Shown piece after piece: positions 35,333 through 42,934 of a DNA stretch of 64,000 nucleotides. The notes under the pieces were generated by a model that worked only from the letters and a program-made list of their open reading frames with translations, was not told the origin of the DNA and ran no database searches. This DNA is from Henriciella marina DSM 19595 (lineage in GTDB: Bacteria; Pseudomonadota; Alphaproteobacteria; Caulobacterales; Hyphomonadaceae), in the NCBI RefSeq assembly GCF_000376805.1, contig NZ_AQXT01000002.1:1054001-1118000 (forward strand). The letters run 5' to 3'. Every line of letters starts with the position of its first letter. Within the stretch, counting starts at the first letter, position 1. The position numbers and the translations under genes are program-made.

Positions 35333-36877
35333 TCACACGTCAGCTCGGGAAGCGGCCCAGTTCCAAGGCAGCAGATCATCGATCCGGCTCATCGGATGGC
35401 CTTGGCTAAGCCGTTCGAGGACATCGCTCAGATAGGCATGCGGCTCGACGTCATTGAGCTTTGCCGTCGTCAGGAGTGACGCGATGACGGCCCATCTCTG
35501 AGCGCCGCCTTCCGAGCCGGCGAACAGGTGCTTCTTGCGTCCCAGCGCGACCGGGCGGATAGCGCGCTCGACGGTGTTGGTGTCAAGTTCGATCCGACCA
35601 TCCTCAAGGAACAGACTGAGCTGGTCCCAGCGGGTCAGCGCATAGCGGATTGCATCGCCGAGCCCGCTGCGCGGCGGGATGCGCTGGAGCTCGGTTTCCA
35701 GCCAGACCTTCATGGCCTTGACCAACGGGCGGGACTTGCGGGTCCGCGCGATCCGGCGCTTCTCCGCACTCTGGCCGCGGATCGAGGCATCGATAGCATA
35801 GAGCTCTGCAATCCGCCGCAGCGCTTCAGCCGCGATCGGTGAGCCCGTCGCCTGGTGGACCTCGTAGAACTTGCGCCGCGCATGCGCCCAGCAGGCGGCC
35901 AGCGTAATATCGCCACCCGTGGTCAGCCGCTCGAACCCGGCATAGCCATCGACCTGCAGCACACCGCTGAAGTCTTTCAGATGGGCTTGCGGGCGTTCGG
36001 CGCGCCGATCCGGGCTGTAGATGTAGACCGCAGCCGGCGGCCCCGGCCCATTCCATGGACGATCATCGCGGGCATAGACCCAGAGCCGGCCGGTGCGTGT
36101 GCGCCCCCGGCCAGGATCGAGCACGGGCAGCGGCGTGTCGTCCGCGAACAGCATCTTCGAGCTGAAGACATGGCTTGCGAGCCGCTCATGCAGCGCTTCC
36201 AGCCACCAGCTGGCCCCGCCCACCCAGTTGGCAAGCGTTGATCGGTTCAGCTTCACACCCTGGCGGGCAAAGATCTGCGACTGGCGATAGAGCGGCAGGT
36301 GATCACAATACTTGCTGACGATGACATGCGCGAGCAGGCCTGGCGTGGCCAGCCCCTTTGCGATCGGGCGTTCTGGGGTGGGCGCCTGGTGGATCGTTCC
36401 GCAGCCCCGGCAACCATAACGCGGCCGCTTGATCCGCAGGACCCGCAGCCGCGCCGGGACATGATCCAGCATCTCGCTGACCGTCTCGCCGATGAAGTGC
36501 AGCGCACCGCCGCAGCATGGGCAAACGCTGGTTTCGGTCTCGATCGAGACATCCTCGCGTAGCAGGTGATCCGGCAGACTAAACGCGCGGGTGCGGGATG
36601 GACGACCATCCGCATCGACACGGAGATCAGGTGCGGCAGCTTCCAAGCGGGCGACATCGCCATCCAGGTCCTCAAGACTGAGCTGGAGCTGGCCGGGGTC
36701 GAGCCCTTCAGCCCGGCGGCCGAACTGGCTGCGCTGCAGCGTCTTCACCATCTGGCGCAGCCGCTCGATCTCTGCTCGTGTTTCGGTGCGTTCGCTTTCA
36801 CGCGCTGCAGCCATGTCGCGGATCATGCGATGCAACACATCCACGTCTTCAGGCAGGGCGGTGAGATCAAGCTCCAT
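35333..36877 (-). CDS. tnpC: IS66-family transposase TnpC (copy 1)
   Basis: A 514-residue DDE transposase. It has an N-terminal leucine-rich helix (residues 1-55), a cysteine zinc-finger region (CPCCGGAL and GCRGCG), and the DDE core with FADDTPLPVLD, LQVDGYAGFERL and the Glu in NTVERAIRPVALGRK. It ends with the IS66 C-terminal domain LLTTAKLNDVEPHAYL...LLPWNW. It is intact and differs from the copy at 38055 by a few percent of residues, so the two elements are related but not a fresh duplication. It is last in the tnpA-tnpB-tnpC order, 76 bases after tnpB. Confidence 0.96.
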   Translation of the reverse strand: MELDLTALPEDVDVLHRMIRDMAAARESERTETRAEIERLRQMVKTLQRSQFGRRAEGLDPGQLQLSLEDLDGDVARLEAAAPDLRVDADGRPSRTRAFSLPDHLLREDVSIETETSVCPCCGGALHFIGETVSEMLDHVPARLRVLRIKRPRYGCRGCGTIHQAPTPERPIAKGLATPGLLAHVIVSKYCDHLPLYRQSQIFARQGVKLNRSTLANWVGGASWWLEALHERLASHVFSSKMLFADDTPLPVLDPGRGRTRTGRLWVYARDDRPWNGPGPPAAVYIYSPDRRAERPQAHLKDFSGVLQVDGYAGFERLTTGGDITLAACWAHARRKFYEVHQATGSPIAAEALRRIAELYAIDASIRGQSAEKRRIARTRKSRPLVKAMKVWLETELQRIPPRSGLGDAIRYALTRWDQLSLFLEDGRIELDTNTVERAIRPVALGRKKHLFAGSEGGAQRWAVIASLLTTAKLNDVEPHAYLSDVLERLSQGHPMSRIDDLLPWNWAASRADV

Positions 36878-36953
36878 GCCCCGGAGCTTACGCTGGAATC
36901 AGCGCGCTCCGCACAGCTTTCTGCGGCCTGATTCAATCGGTCGCATCCGTGTG

Positions 36954-37307
36954 TCAGCCCGCCCGATCAGGACGCCAGCGCTCATCTGGTGATCGCCAGT
37001 CGATCCCTTCAAGCAGGACCGAGAGCTGCCGAGCGCTGAGCTTCACCACAGCACCCTGCTCGGTCTGCATCGGCCACAGGAAACCGCCTTTCTCCAGGCG
37101 TTTCGAGAAGAGGCAGAGCCCGGTCCCATCCCAGTAGAGGATCTTGATCAGGTTCGCCTTGCGACCGCGGAACGCGAACAGATGGCCCGAGAACGGATCC
37201 TGCGCCAGCACGCCCTGAACCAGCATGGCGAGTCCATCTATTCCCTTTCGCATGTCGGTGATCCCCACGGCGAGGTGCACCTTCAGACCTGATGTCGCCA
37301 GCATCAT
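36954..37307 (-). CDS. tnpB: IS66 Orf2-like accessory protein TnpB (copy 1)
   Basis: A 117-residue IS66 Orf2 protein (PF05717). It has VHLAVGITDMRKGIDGLAML, DPFSGHLFAFRGRKANLIKILYWDG and LFSKRLEKGGFLWP, all family hallmarks. Its ATG overlaps the tnpA stop as ATGA, so the two are translationally coupled. The protein is required together with TnpA and TnpC for transposition of this family; its biochemical role is not settled. Confidence 0.95.
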   Translation of the reverse strand: MMLATSGLKVHLAVGITDMRKGIDGLAMLVQGVLAQDPFSGHLFAFRGRKANLIKILYWDGTGLCLFSKRLEKGGFLWPMQTEQGAVVKLSARQLSVLLEGIDWRSPDERWRPDRAG

Positions 37308-37951
37308 GAGAGGTCTGCCTCAAGCAGGCTGACAAGCTGTCGGACACGGTCAGGATCGACATCCTTGTCGAACCGGATCCGACGCCCCCCAACCAGTTCC
37401 ACCTCTATGCCAGGCGCTCCGCGTTCGATGATTATCGGCGATGGGGCAACCGCTGACGCGACCTCTCCACTCGCGCCATCCTCTACTTCAACACAAAGGA
37501 ATGTGGGACTGTCCTCTGGCGGAGATAGCTCATTTTTCCAGCGGAACAGCACGCGCTGAGCGATATTGTACCGCCGCGCCACACCGCTGACTGTCGCGCC
37601 GGGCTTTTCCGTCTCGGCCACGATGCGGCGCTTGTCTTCAGGACTGAACTGGCGCCTGCCATTTGGTGCATCAGAGCGCGAGGGCAGATATTTCGAAGGC
37701 GGCGGAATGTCCTTATCCGTCATATGACCAGTCATATGACTAAGCTGCCCGCCGCGCCGGTAGAGTACCCTTCCGCTGACGCGAGTCTTCTCAGTCTTGA
37801 ACCGGGCGCGCCAGTTGCCAAACCGCTTCAACGGCAACCCATGCGCTTCGCAATATTCACGCTGATTCAGCGTGCTGCGCATCCAGGCATCGTGATGTGC
37901 GCGCCAGAACGCTTTGAGCTCTGTCTGCTTGAGTGTCTTCGGTTTCGCCAT
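37304..37951 (-). CDS. tnpA: IS66 TnpA-like protein (copy 1)
   Basis: A 215-residue protein. The N-terminal part (LKAFWRAHHDAWMRSTLNQREYCEAHGLPLKRFGNWRARF) is the IS66 N-terminal module. The C-terminal half is a helix-turn-helix of the IS3/IS66 TnpA class (RRQFSPEDKRRIVAETEKPGATVSGVARRYNIAQRVLFRWKNEL). The ATG at 37951 follows GGAGGAGA; a TTG upstream is not needed. The linker between the two modules carries a short TGHMTD segment where copy 2 has the LSHx repeat expansion. Confidence 0.92.
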   Translation of the reverse strand: MAKPKTLKQTELKAFWRAHHDAWMRSTLNQREYCEAHGLPLKRFGNWRARFKTEKTRVSGRVLYRRGGQLSHMTGHMTDKDIPPPSKYLPSRSDAPNGRRQFSPEDKRRIVAETEKPGATVSGVARRYNIAQRVLFRWKNELSPPEDSPTFLCVEVEDGASGEVASAVAPSPIIIERGAPGIEVELVGGRRIRFDKDVDPDRVRQLVSLLEADLS

Positions 37952-38032
37952 AAACATCTCCTCCAACCCGTGCGGATTGCACCGTGGGGAGAAAGATCAG
38001 ATGCCGCTTCTGGAGGACAAGCGTGTGAGCAA

Positions 38033-38050
38033 TGGACGCGTAAGCGTCCA
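38033..38050. repeat. Junction palindrome between the two IS66 copies
   Basis: TGGACGCGTAAGCGTCCA: 7-base arms TGGACGC/GCGTCCA around GTAA. It consists of the truncated right end of copy 1 joined to the intact left end of copy 2, with no bases between them. Confidence 0.85.
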
Positions 38051-38054
38051 GTTC

Positions 38055-39599
38055 TTACACGTCGGCCCGGGAAGCGGCCCAGTTCCAAGGTAGCAGATCG
38101 TCGATCCGGCTCATCGGATGGCCTTGGCTGAGACGCTCGAGAACGTCGGTCAGATAGGCATGCGGCTCGACATCATTGAGCTTGGCGGTGGTCAGCAGCG
38201 AAGCGATGACGGCCCATCTGTGTGCCCCGCCTTCGGAGCCGGCGAACAGGTGGTTCTTGCGTCCCAGCGCCACCGGGCGGATGGCGCGTTCGACAGTATT
38301 TGTGTCGAGGGCGATGCGGCCGTCCTCGAGGAACAGACTGAGCTTATCCCAGCGGGCAAGCGCATATCGGATCGCATCACCAAGCCCGCTGCGCGGCGGG
38401 ATACGCTGGAGTTCAGTCTCAAGCCAGACCTTCATTGCCCTGACCAGCGGACGCGATTTGCGGGTCCGCGCGATCCGGCGCTTGTCCGCACTCTGGCCAC
38501 GGATCGAGGCGTCGATGGCATAGAGCTCTGCAATCCGCTGCAACGCTTCGGCCGCGATCGGTGAGCCCGTCGCCTGGTGGACATCGTAGAACTTGCGCCG
38601 CGCATGCGCCCAGCAGGCCGCCAGAGTAATATCCCCACCCGCGGTCAGCCGCTCGAACCCGGCATAGCCATCGACCTGCAGCACACCGCTGAAGGCCTTG
38701 AGATGGGCTTCCGGACGTTCAGCGCGCCGATCCGGGCTGTAGATGTAAACCGCAGCGGGCGGACCGGGTCCATTCCACGGTCGATCATCGCGGGCATAAA
38801 CCCAGAGCCGACCTGTTCGGGTGCGCCCGCGGCCCGGATCGAGCACAGGCAGCGGCGTGTCATCGGCGAACAGCATGTTCGAGCTGAAGACATGGTTTGC
38901 GAGCCGCTCATGCAGCGCTTCCAGCCACCAGCTGGCCCCGCCCACCCAGTTGGCAAGCGTTGACCGGTTCAGCTTCACACCCTGGCGGGCAAAGATCTGT
39001 GACTGGCGGTAGAGCGGCAGGTGATCGCAGTACTTGCTGACGATGACATGCGCGAGCAGGCCTGGCGTAGCGAGCCCCTTCGCGATCGGACGTTCCGGGG
39101 CTGATCCCTGGTGGATCTTCCCGCAGCCCCGGCAGCGATAGCGCGGGCGCTTGATCCGCAGGACACGCAGCCGCGCCGGAACATGGTCCAGCATCTCGCT
39201 GACCGTCTCGCCGATGAAGTGCAGCGCCCCGCCGCAGCATGGACAGGTGCTGGTCTCGGTGTCGACCGCCACATCCTCGCGCGGAAGATGGTCCGGCAGG
39301 CTGAACGCGCGCGTGCGGGCTGGACGATCGCCAGTCTCGACAAGTGTATCTGGCGATGCCGCTTCAAGCCGCGCCACATCACTGTCCAGATCCTCCAGGC
39401 CAAGCTGGAGCTGGCCGGGATCAAGTCCCTCGGCCCGGCGGCCGAACTGGCTGCGCTGAAGCGTCTTCACCATCTGGCGCAGCCGCTCGATTTCTGCTCG
39501 TGCTTCAGCGCGCTCGCTATGACGTGCCGCAGCCATGTCCCGGATCATGCGATGCAGCACGTCCACATCTTCAGGCAGGGCGGCGAGGTCAAGCTCCAT
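38055..39599 (-). CDS. tnpC: IS66-family transposase TnpC (copy 2)
   Basis: A 514-residue transposase of the same length and layout as the one at 35333, with intact zinc-finger cysteines (CPCCGGAL, CRGCGK), DDE residues in FADDTPLPVLD, QVDGYAG and NTVERAIRP, and the C-terminal IS66 domain. Differences from copy 1 are scattered substitutions, for example in the region after residue 84 (DTLVETGDRPA against DLRVDADGRPS). Intact and probably functional. It starts 76 bases downstream of tnpB, the same spacing as in copy 1. Confidence 0.96.
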   Translation of the reverse strand: MELDLAALPEDVDVLHRMIRDMAAARHSERAEARAEIERLRQMVKTLQRSQFGRRAEGLDPGQLQLGLEDLDSDVARLEAASPDTLVETGDRPARTRAFSLPDHLPREDVAVDTETSTCPCCGGALHFIGETVSEMLDHVPARLRVLRIKRPRYRCRGCGKIHQGSAPERPIAKGLATPGLLAHVIVSKYCDHLPLYRQSQIFARQGVKLNRSTLANWVGGASWWLEALHERLANHVFSSNMLFADDTPLPVLDPGRGRTRTGRLWVYARDDRPWNGPGPPAAVYIYSPDRRAERPEAHLKAFSGVLQVDGYAGFERLTAGGDITLAACWAHARRKFYDVHQATGSPIAAEALQRIAELYAIDASIRGQSADKRRIARTRKSRPLVRAMKVWLETELQRIPPRSGLGDAIRYALARWDKLSLFLEDGRIALDTNTVERAIRPVALGRKNHLFAGSEGGAHRWAVIASLLTTAKLNDVEPHAYLTDVLERLSQGHPMSRIDDLLPWNWAASRADV

Positions 39600-39675
39600 A
39601 GCACGGAGTTTACGCTGGAATCAGCGCGCTCCGCACAGCTTTCTGCGGCCTGATTCAATCGGTCGCATCAGCCCC

Positions 39676-40029
39676 TCAACCTGCTCGGGCGGGACGCCAT
39701 CGCTCGTCCGGGGATCGCCAGTCGATGCCATCGATCAGCATCGATAACTGGTCCGATGTCAGGACAATCGACTTGCCCGGCTCATTCTCCGATGGCCAGA
39801 GGAAGGCGCCATGCTCGAGCCGCTTGATGAACAGGCAGAGCCCGGTACCGTCCCAATAGACAATCTTGATCAGGTTCGCCTTGCGGCCGCGGAACACGAA
39901 GAGATGACCTGTGAACGGATCGCGCTTCAGAACCTCCTGAACCATCACCGACAAGCCATCGATCCCCTTGCGCATGTCGGTGTGGCCAACCGCCAGGTGA
40001 ACGCGCACACCTTCTGGAAGCAAGGTCAT
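39676..40029 (-). CDS. tnpB: IS66 Orf2-like accessory protein TnpB (copy 2)
   Basis: A 117-residue IS66 Orf2 protein with VRVHLAVGHTDMRKGIDGLSVMV, DPFTGHLFVFRGRKANLIKIVYWDG and LFIKRLEHGAFLWP. It overlaps tnpA by ATGA. It is the same length as the copy 1 protein but clearly more diverged from it than the two TnpC proteins are from each other, so the two elements are distinct relatives, or mosaics. Confidence 0.95.
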   Translation of the reverse strand: MTLLPEGVRVHLAVGHTDMRKGIDGLSVMVQEVLKRDPFTGHLFVFRGRKANLIKIVYWDGTGLCLFIKRLEHGAFLWPSENEPGKSIVLTSDQLSMLIDGIDWRSPDERWRPARAG

Positions 40030-40580
40030 GATGCCACCTCAACCGTGACAAAGCGCGGCGTTTCATCGGCGACAGCCAGCTCCTGCTTCCAGCGGAACAG
40101 AACACGCGGGGCAACGCCATAGCGACGAGCGACATCGGAGGTGACAGCGCCCGGTCGACATGCTGCCCTGACGATCGCGTTCTTGTCTGCGGCACTGAAC
40201 TTGCGCCGACGCCCTTCCTGAACAGGCGGGAGGATCGGATCACCATTTGGAGTCGACCGAATATCGGCCGGACGGTCTGACTTAGGACTAAGCCTATGAC
40301 TTAGCTTATGACTAAGGGTATGACTTAGCTTATGACTAAGGGTATGACTTAGCCTATGACTAAAGCTATGACTTAGGCCCCCGCGGCGATACAGAAGATG
40401 TACGGGTTCCGGCCGCGGCTCGCGTTTGAAATGGGCGCGCCAGTTCCCGAAACGCTTCAGCGGCAGGTCGTTCACTTCGCAATATTCGCGTTGATTCAAG
40501 TCACTGCGCTTCCACGCTTCGTGATGGGCCCACCAGAACGCTTCCAGCTCCGCACGTTTCTCAGGTGACAATCTCGGCAT
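40026..40580 (-). CDS. tnpA: IS66 TnpA-like protein with LSHx repeat (copy 2)
   Basis: A 184-residue protein. It has the IS66 N-terminal module (MPRLSPEKRAELEAFWWAHH, then RSDLNQREYCEVNDLPLKRFGNWR). The linker contains about seven tandem LSHx tetrapeptides (L-S-H followed by S, R, T or K). A C-terminal HTH follows (RRRKFSAADKNAIVRAACRPGAVTSDVARRYGVAPRVLFRWKQEL). The start at ATG 40580 has GAGAGGAG 6 bases upstream; an in-frame GTG 27 bases earlier is less likely. The repeat lies between the two domains and is absent from copy 1. Confidence 0.92.
   Translation of the reverse strand: MPRLSPEKRAELEAFWWAHHEAWKRSDLNQREYCEVNDLPLKRFGNWRAHFKREPRPEPVHLLYRRGGLSHSFSHRLSHTLSHKLSHTLSHKLSHRLSPKSDRPADIRSTPNGDPILPPVQEGRRRKFSAADKNAIVRAACRPGAVTSDVARRYGVAPRVLFRWKQELAVADETPRFVTVEVAS
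40295..40378. repeat. Seven tandem 12-base units inside tnpA (copy 2)
   Basis: TATGAC recurs exactly every 12 bases at 40295, 40307, 40319, 40331, 40343, 40355 and 40367, each followed by six variable bases such as TTAGCT or TAAGGG. The alternating CTAAG/CTTAG segments add dyad symmetry. Read on the reverse strand, each unit encodes Leu-Ser-His-x. Because the period is a multiple of three, unit gain or loss keeps the frame. Confidence 0.95.
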
Positions 40581-40684
40581 CGGCATCTCCTCTCGACTTT
40601 TGAACACCAGCCGAAAGAGATCGAATGACCGACACCGCGCACAAGCGTGTCACTATTGGACGCTTACATGGACGCTTACAATAA

Positions 40685-40855
40685 TTCCCTGTTATTAGAA
40701 ATAAATTCCCTGTTCTGCTCCAGAAGAATCCGTGTTCTTATCTTTAGGGAATTTCGGCCTAATACTTTGTAATTTGACAATAATTATAGGGCTTGGGCTG
40801 CGCCCTTCCCTGTAAAATTGGTGCATTTCCCTGTAAATCGGCCGTTATCAGGGAA
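40685..40855. repeat. Cluster of TTCCCTGT repeats upstream of the integrase
   Basis: TTCCCTGT occurs directly at 40685-40692, 40706-40713, 40806-40813 and 40827-40834; starts within each pair are exactly 21 bases apart. The reverse-complement core AGGGAA is at 40746-40751 and 40850-40855. The stretch between the IS66 end and the integrase (40680-40969) has no gene. The repeats could be binding sites for the integrase or for a regulator, or remains of an attachment site; none of these is shown. Confidence 0.8.
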
Positions 40856-40969
40856 TTCTCACATCCCAACAGCATATCCACCTCCGTTGTTGCCGACCTT
40901 GAAGTTGACTTCTCCGCGCCCGCATCGCTTGCATGAAACACTGTTTAATAAGCGATTTTTGGAGAATTG

Positions 40970-41980
40970 ATGGCTCACGGAAAGAATACCCAGATCGATC
41001 ACAGAGCACCGCAAAGAACGCGAGAGCCAACGATGCATGACCTCTTCAAGCGATACGAGAGGGACTTCCTGCCGAGACTGGCAAAAACCGGTCAGCGAGA
41101 TGCCAGACGATATTTCGACGTCTGGATACTCCCAGAGCTGGGCTCAAAGAAGATCACTGATGTCACCTTCGCCGATTGCGAACTCATCCACCGCAAGGCC
41201 TCAGAGCGCACGCCAACCACCGCGAACCGGATAATCGCAACACTTCGCCGTTGCCTGAACCTCGCGGTTCGTTGGGGCTGGATAGACCGTAATCCAGCAA
41301 TAGGCGTCGAACTGAATTGCGAAAACCAGCGGGATCGATTTCTCAACGCCAATGAGCTGGATCGTCTTCTGAACGCCCTTGATCGACACCCACAGCAGGA
41401 CTCAGCGGATGCCATAAAGCTCATGTTGTTCACGGGTTGCCGTCGAAGCGAGGCGCTCAGTGCGAGATGGGAGCAGTTTGACGAAAATTTGAAGGTGTGG
41501 ACAAAGCCCGCCTCTGGCACGAAGCAAAGGCGCAGACACCGCGTACCTATTTCGAAGTCGGTTGCGTCCCTGTTACGCGTTCGCAAATCCAAGCTGGAAG
41601 GCAGGGAGACACCCTATGTTTTTCCCTCAAGAACGGGAAGGGCTCTGAAGGAAGTCCGCCGAACCTGGGCCCGCGTTCTGAAAGAGGCGGAAATTGAAGG
41701 TTTTCGCCTGCACGACCTTCGGCACACGTTCGCCAGTCTCGCGGTTTCGAACGGAAACAGTTTGCCTGTTATTGGCGCTTTGCTTGGCCATACGCAGACC
41801 CAGACGACGGCCCGCTATGCCCACCTCTACGACGCTCCGCTTCTTGATGCGGCCGAACAGGTCTCCGACGCGATTACCCGCCGCTCGGGAAGCGCAAGGC
41901 GAAACCAGCGATCAAAGGCTACGCTGCTGCGGTCGAAACCTGCGCGCGTGAAAGCCAGATCTGCCAGCCTCAAAAACTGA
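40970..41980 (+). CDS. Tyrosine recombinase / site-specific integrase
   Basis: A 336-residue phage-type integrase. The N-terminal core-binding region (about 20-130) has the DLFKRYERDFLPRLAKTG start and LRRCLNLAVRWGWIDRNP. The catalytic domain has Arg in LFTGCRRSEALSARWEQ, a beta-hairpin Lys in the KPASGTKQRRRHRVPIS region, HDLRHTFASLAV (His and Arg) and LGHTQTQTTARYAHL with the active Tyr. All catalytic residues are present, so it may be active. The ATG at 40970 follows GGAGAA. It lies 95 bases from the 3' end of tRNA-Lys, a usual integration target. Confidence 0.95.
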   Translation: MAHGKNTQIDHRAPQRTREPTMHDLFKRYERDFLPRLAKTGQRDARRYFDVWILPELGSKKITDVTFADCELIHRKASERTPTTANRIIATLRRCLNLAVRWGWIDRNPAIGVELNCENQRDRFLNANELDRLLNALDRHPQQDSADAIKLMLFTGCRRSEALSARWEQFDENLKVWTKPASGTKQRRRHRVPISKSVASLLRVRKSKLEGRETPYVFPSRTGRALKEVRRTWARVLKEAEIEGFRLHDLRHTFASLAVSNGNSLPVIGALLGHTQTQTTARYAHLYDAPLLDAAEQVSDAITRRSGSARRNQRSKATLLRSKPARVKARSASLKN

Positions 41981-42075
41981 TGTCCGGGAATTCAGAAGGT
42001 CCGCAATCAGGCTCTCGATCCCGGTCCTGTCGTTAAGAAGACAAGCCCGCAACATCCGAATTACTTAAAGAAAAA

Positions 42076-42151
42076 TGGTACGCCCAACAGGATTCGAACC
42101 TGTGACCTACTGATTAAAAGTCAGTTGCTCTACCAACTGAGCTATGGGCGC
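42076..42151 (-). tRNA. tRNA-Lys (anticodon TTT)
   Basis: 76 bases on the reverse strand folding as a normal cloverleaf. The acceptor stem GCGCCCA pairs with TGGGCGT (first pair G-U), followed by D-loop AGCTCAGTTGGTAGAGC, anticodon arm CTGA-CTTTTAA-TCAG with anticodon TTT, and T-arm ACAGG-TTCGAAT-CCTGT. Discriminator A and encoded CCA are at the 3' end (42078-42076). Its 3' half faces the integrase gene and is the likely attachment site of the integrated element to the left. A T-rich run follows on the reverse strand. Confidence 0.97.
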
Positions 42152-42265
42152 GCCGAAGCGTGGTTCCTAGTCGAGAGCCGGGGCGAGGTCAACGCACTGA
42201 AACGCCCTAATTGCAGGTCGGTTTGCGCCACGATTCTGCCGACATGCTGGTGTGTAGTCGTGATC

Positions 42266-42934
42266 ATGAAATCTAATGCGTCGCTTCTCTTTATATCTGC
42301 TGCGATCCTGCTTTGCGGATGCGCCAGCAAACCGGCCACGAAAGCGGTCTCGCAGACGCGCGCGGGCCTGACCGATGCAGCCCTTTCGCCGCTTGAAGAC
42401 CTCAACCTTCGCAAGGATGAAGTCCCCGCCGTGCTTGCCAGCATCCGCAACCCCTACAATGTCGATAAAGAGATGGCGTGCAGCGACATCGAGGCGGAGA
42501 TAAAAGCACTTGATACGGTCCTACCTCCAGATTGGGATGTCCTCACCGAGGAGGAACAGACCAGCCTCTCTGACCGGGCCGCCGACACAGCCTCGGACGG
42601 CGTCCTTGGCGTTGTGGCGTCGGAAGCGCGCGAGCTTATCCCCTACCGGGGCTGGGTGCGTCGGCTCAGCGGCGCGAACAGTCACGACAGGAAGCTTCGT
42701 GCAGCTTTCGACCGGGGCGCGGCCCGCCGTACCTATCTGAAGGCGATCGGTCGCACGAAGGGATGCGGGGGTATCCCGCCGCCTGTCTTCGCCGATGAGC
42801 GATCGCCGCAGGTCGACTATCGCGGAGATGCGCCCTCCACCCGCAAGACGCCGCCCGACACGTCGGGGCCGCTTGATCTCAGGCAGCCGGCGCCGTCCGG
42901 GGCGACGACTTCGTCGCAGCCCAACGCTGACTAA
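42266..42934 (+). CDS. Hypothetical lipoprotein
   Basis: A 222-residue precursor with a lipoprotein signal peptide ending LLCGC (MKSNASLLFISAAILLCGC). The middle part is helical and acidic, with YNVDKEMACSDIEAEIKALDTVLPPDWDV and a paired cysteine later (TKGCGG), and the last 40 residues are proline-rich and probably disordered. I recognise no named family; similar small lipoproteins are frequent next to tgt in related genomes, but that is recollection. An ORF extending upstream into the tRNA is not credible as a start. The 3' end overlaps the tgt gene by 56 bases on the opposite strand. Confidence 0.75.
   Translation: MKSNASLLFISAAILLCGCASKPATKAVSQTRAGLTDAALSPLEDLNLRKDEVPAVLASIRNPYNVDKEMACSDIEAEIKALDTVLPPDWDVLTEEEQTSLSDRAADTASDGVLGVVASEARELIPYRGWVRRLSGANSHDRKLRAAFDRGAARRTYLKAIGRTKGCGGIPPPVFADERSPQVDYRGDAPSTRKTPPDTSGPLDLRQPAPSGATTSSQPNAD

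Larger units (their letters stand above)
35318..38039 (-). mobile_element. IS66-family insertion sequence, copy 1 (complete gene set)
   Basis: A left terminal repeat GTAAGCGTCCA is at 35318-35328, and a partial right terminal repeat TGGACGC at 38033-38039, lacking the last TTAC. The genes in transcription order on the reverse strand are tnpA, tnpB and tnpC, the standard IS66 layout. The right end abuts directly the left terminal repeat of copy 2. No 8-base target duplication could be found because of this junction. Confidence 0.88.
38040..40667 (-). mobile_element. IS66-family insertion sequence, copy 2 (complete gene set)
   Basis: Left terminal repeat GTAAGCGTCCA at 38040-38050 and right terminal repeat TGGACGCTTAC at 40657-40667, a perfect 11-base inverted pair. 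It contains tnpA, tnpB and tnpC on the reverse strand. A second copy of the right repeat lies directly beyond it at 40669-40679, suggesting a further IS66 end trapped here or a duplicated end. Confidence 0.88.

Noticed and set aside
40295-40378. Possible CRISPR array
   Set aside because: The period is only 12 bases without separate spacers and lies in frame within tnpA; it is a coding tandem repeat.
35318-40667. Composite transposon carrying cargo between the two IS66 copies
   Set aside because: The two elements abut with no DNA between them, so there is no cargo.
40685-40855. Possible CRISPR or plasmid origin iterons
   Set aside because: Units are 8 bases in two pairs with mixed orientation and no replication gene nearby; it fits protein-binding sites better.
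2-42151. One intact prophage from terminase to integrase
   Set aside because: No capsid, portal, tail or lysis genes lie between; the interval is filled with polysaccharide genes and IS elements.
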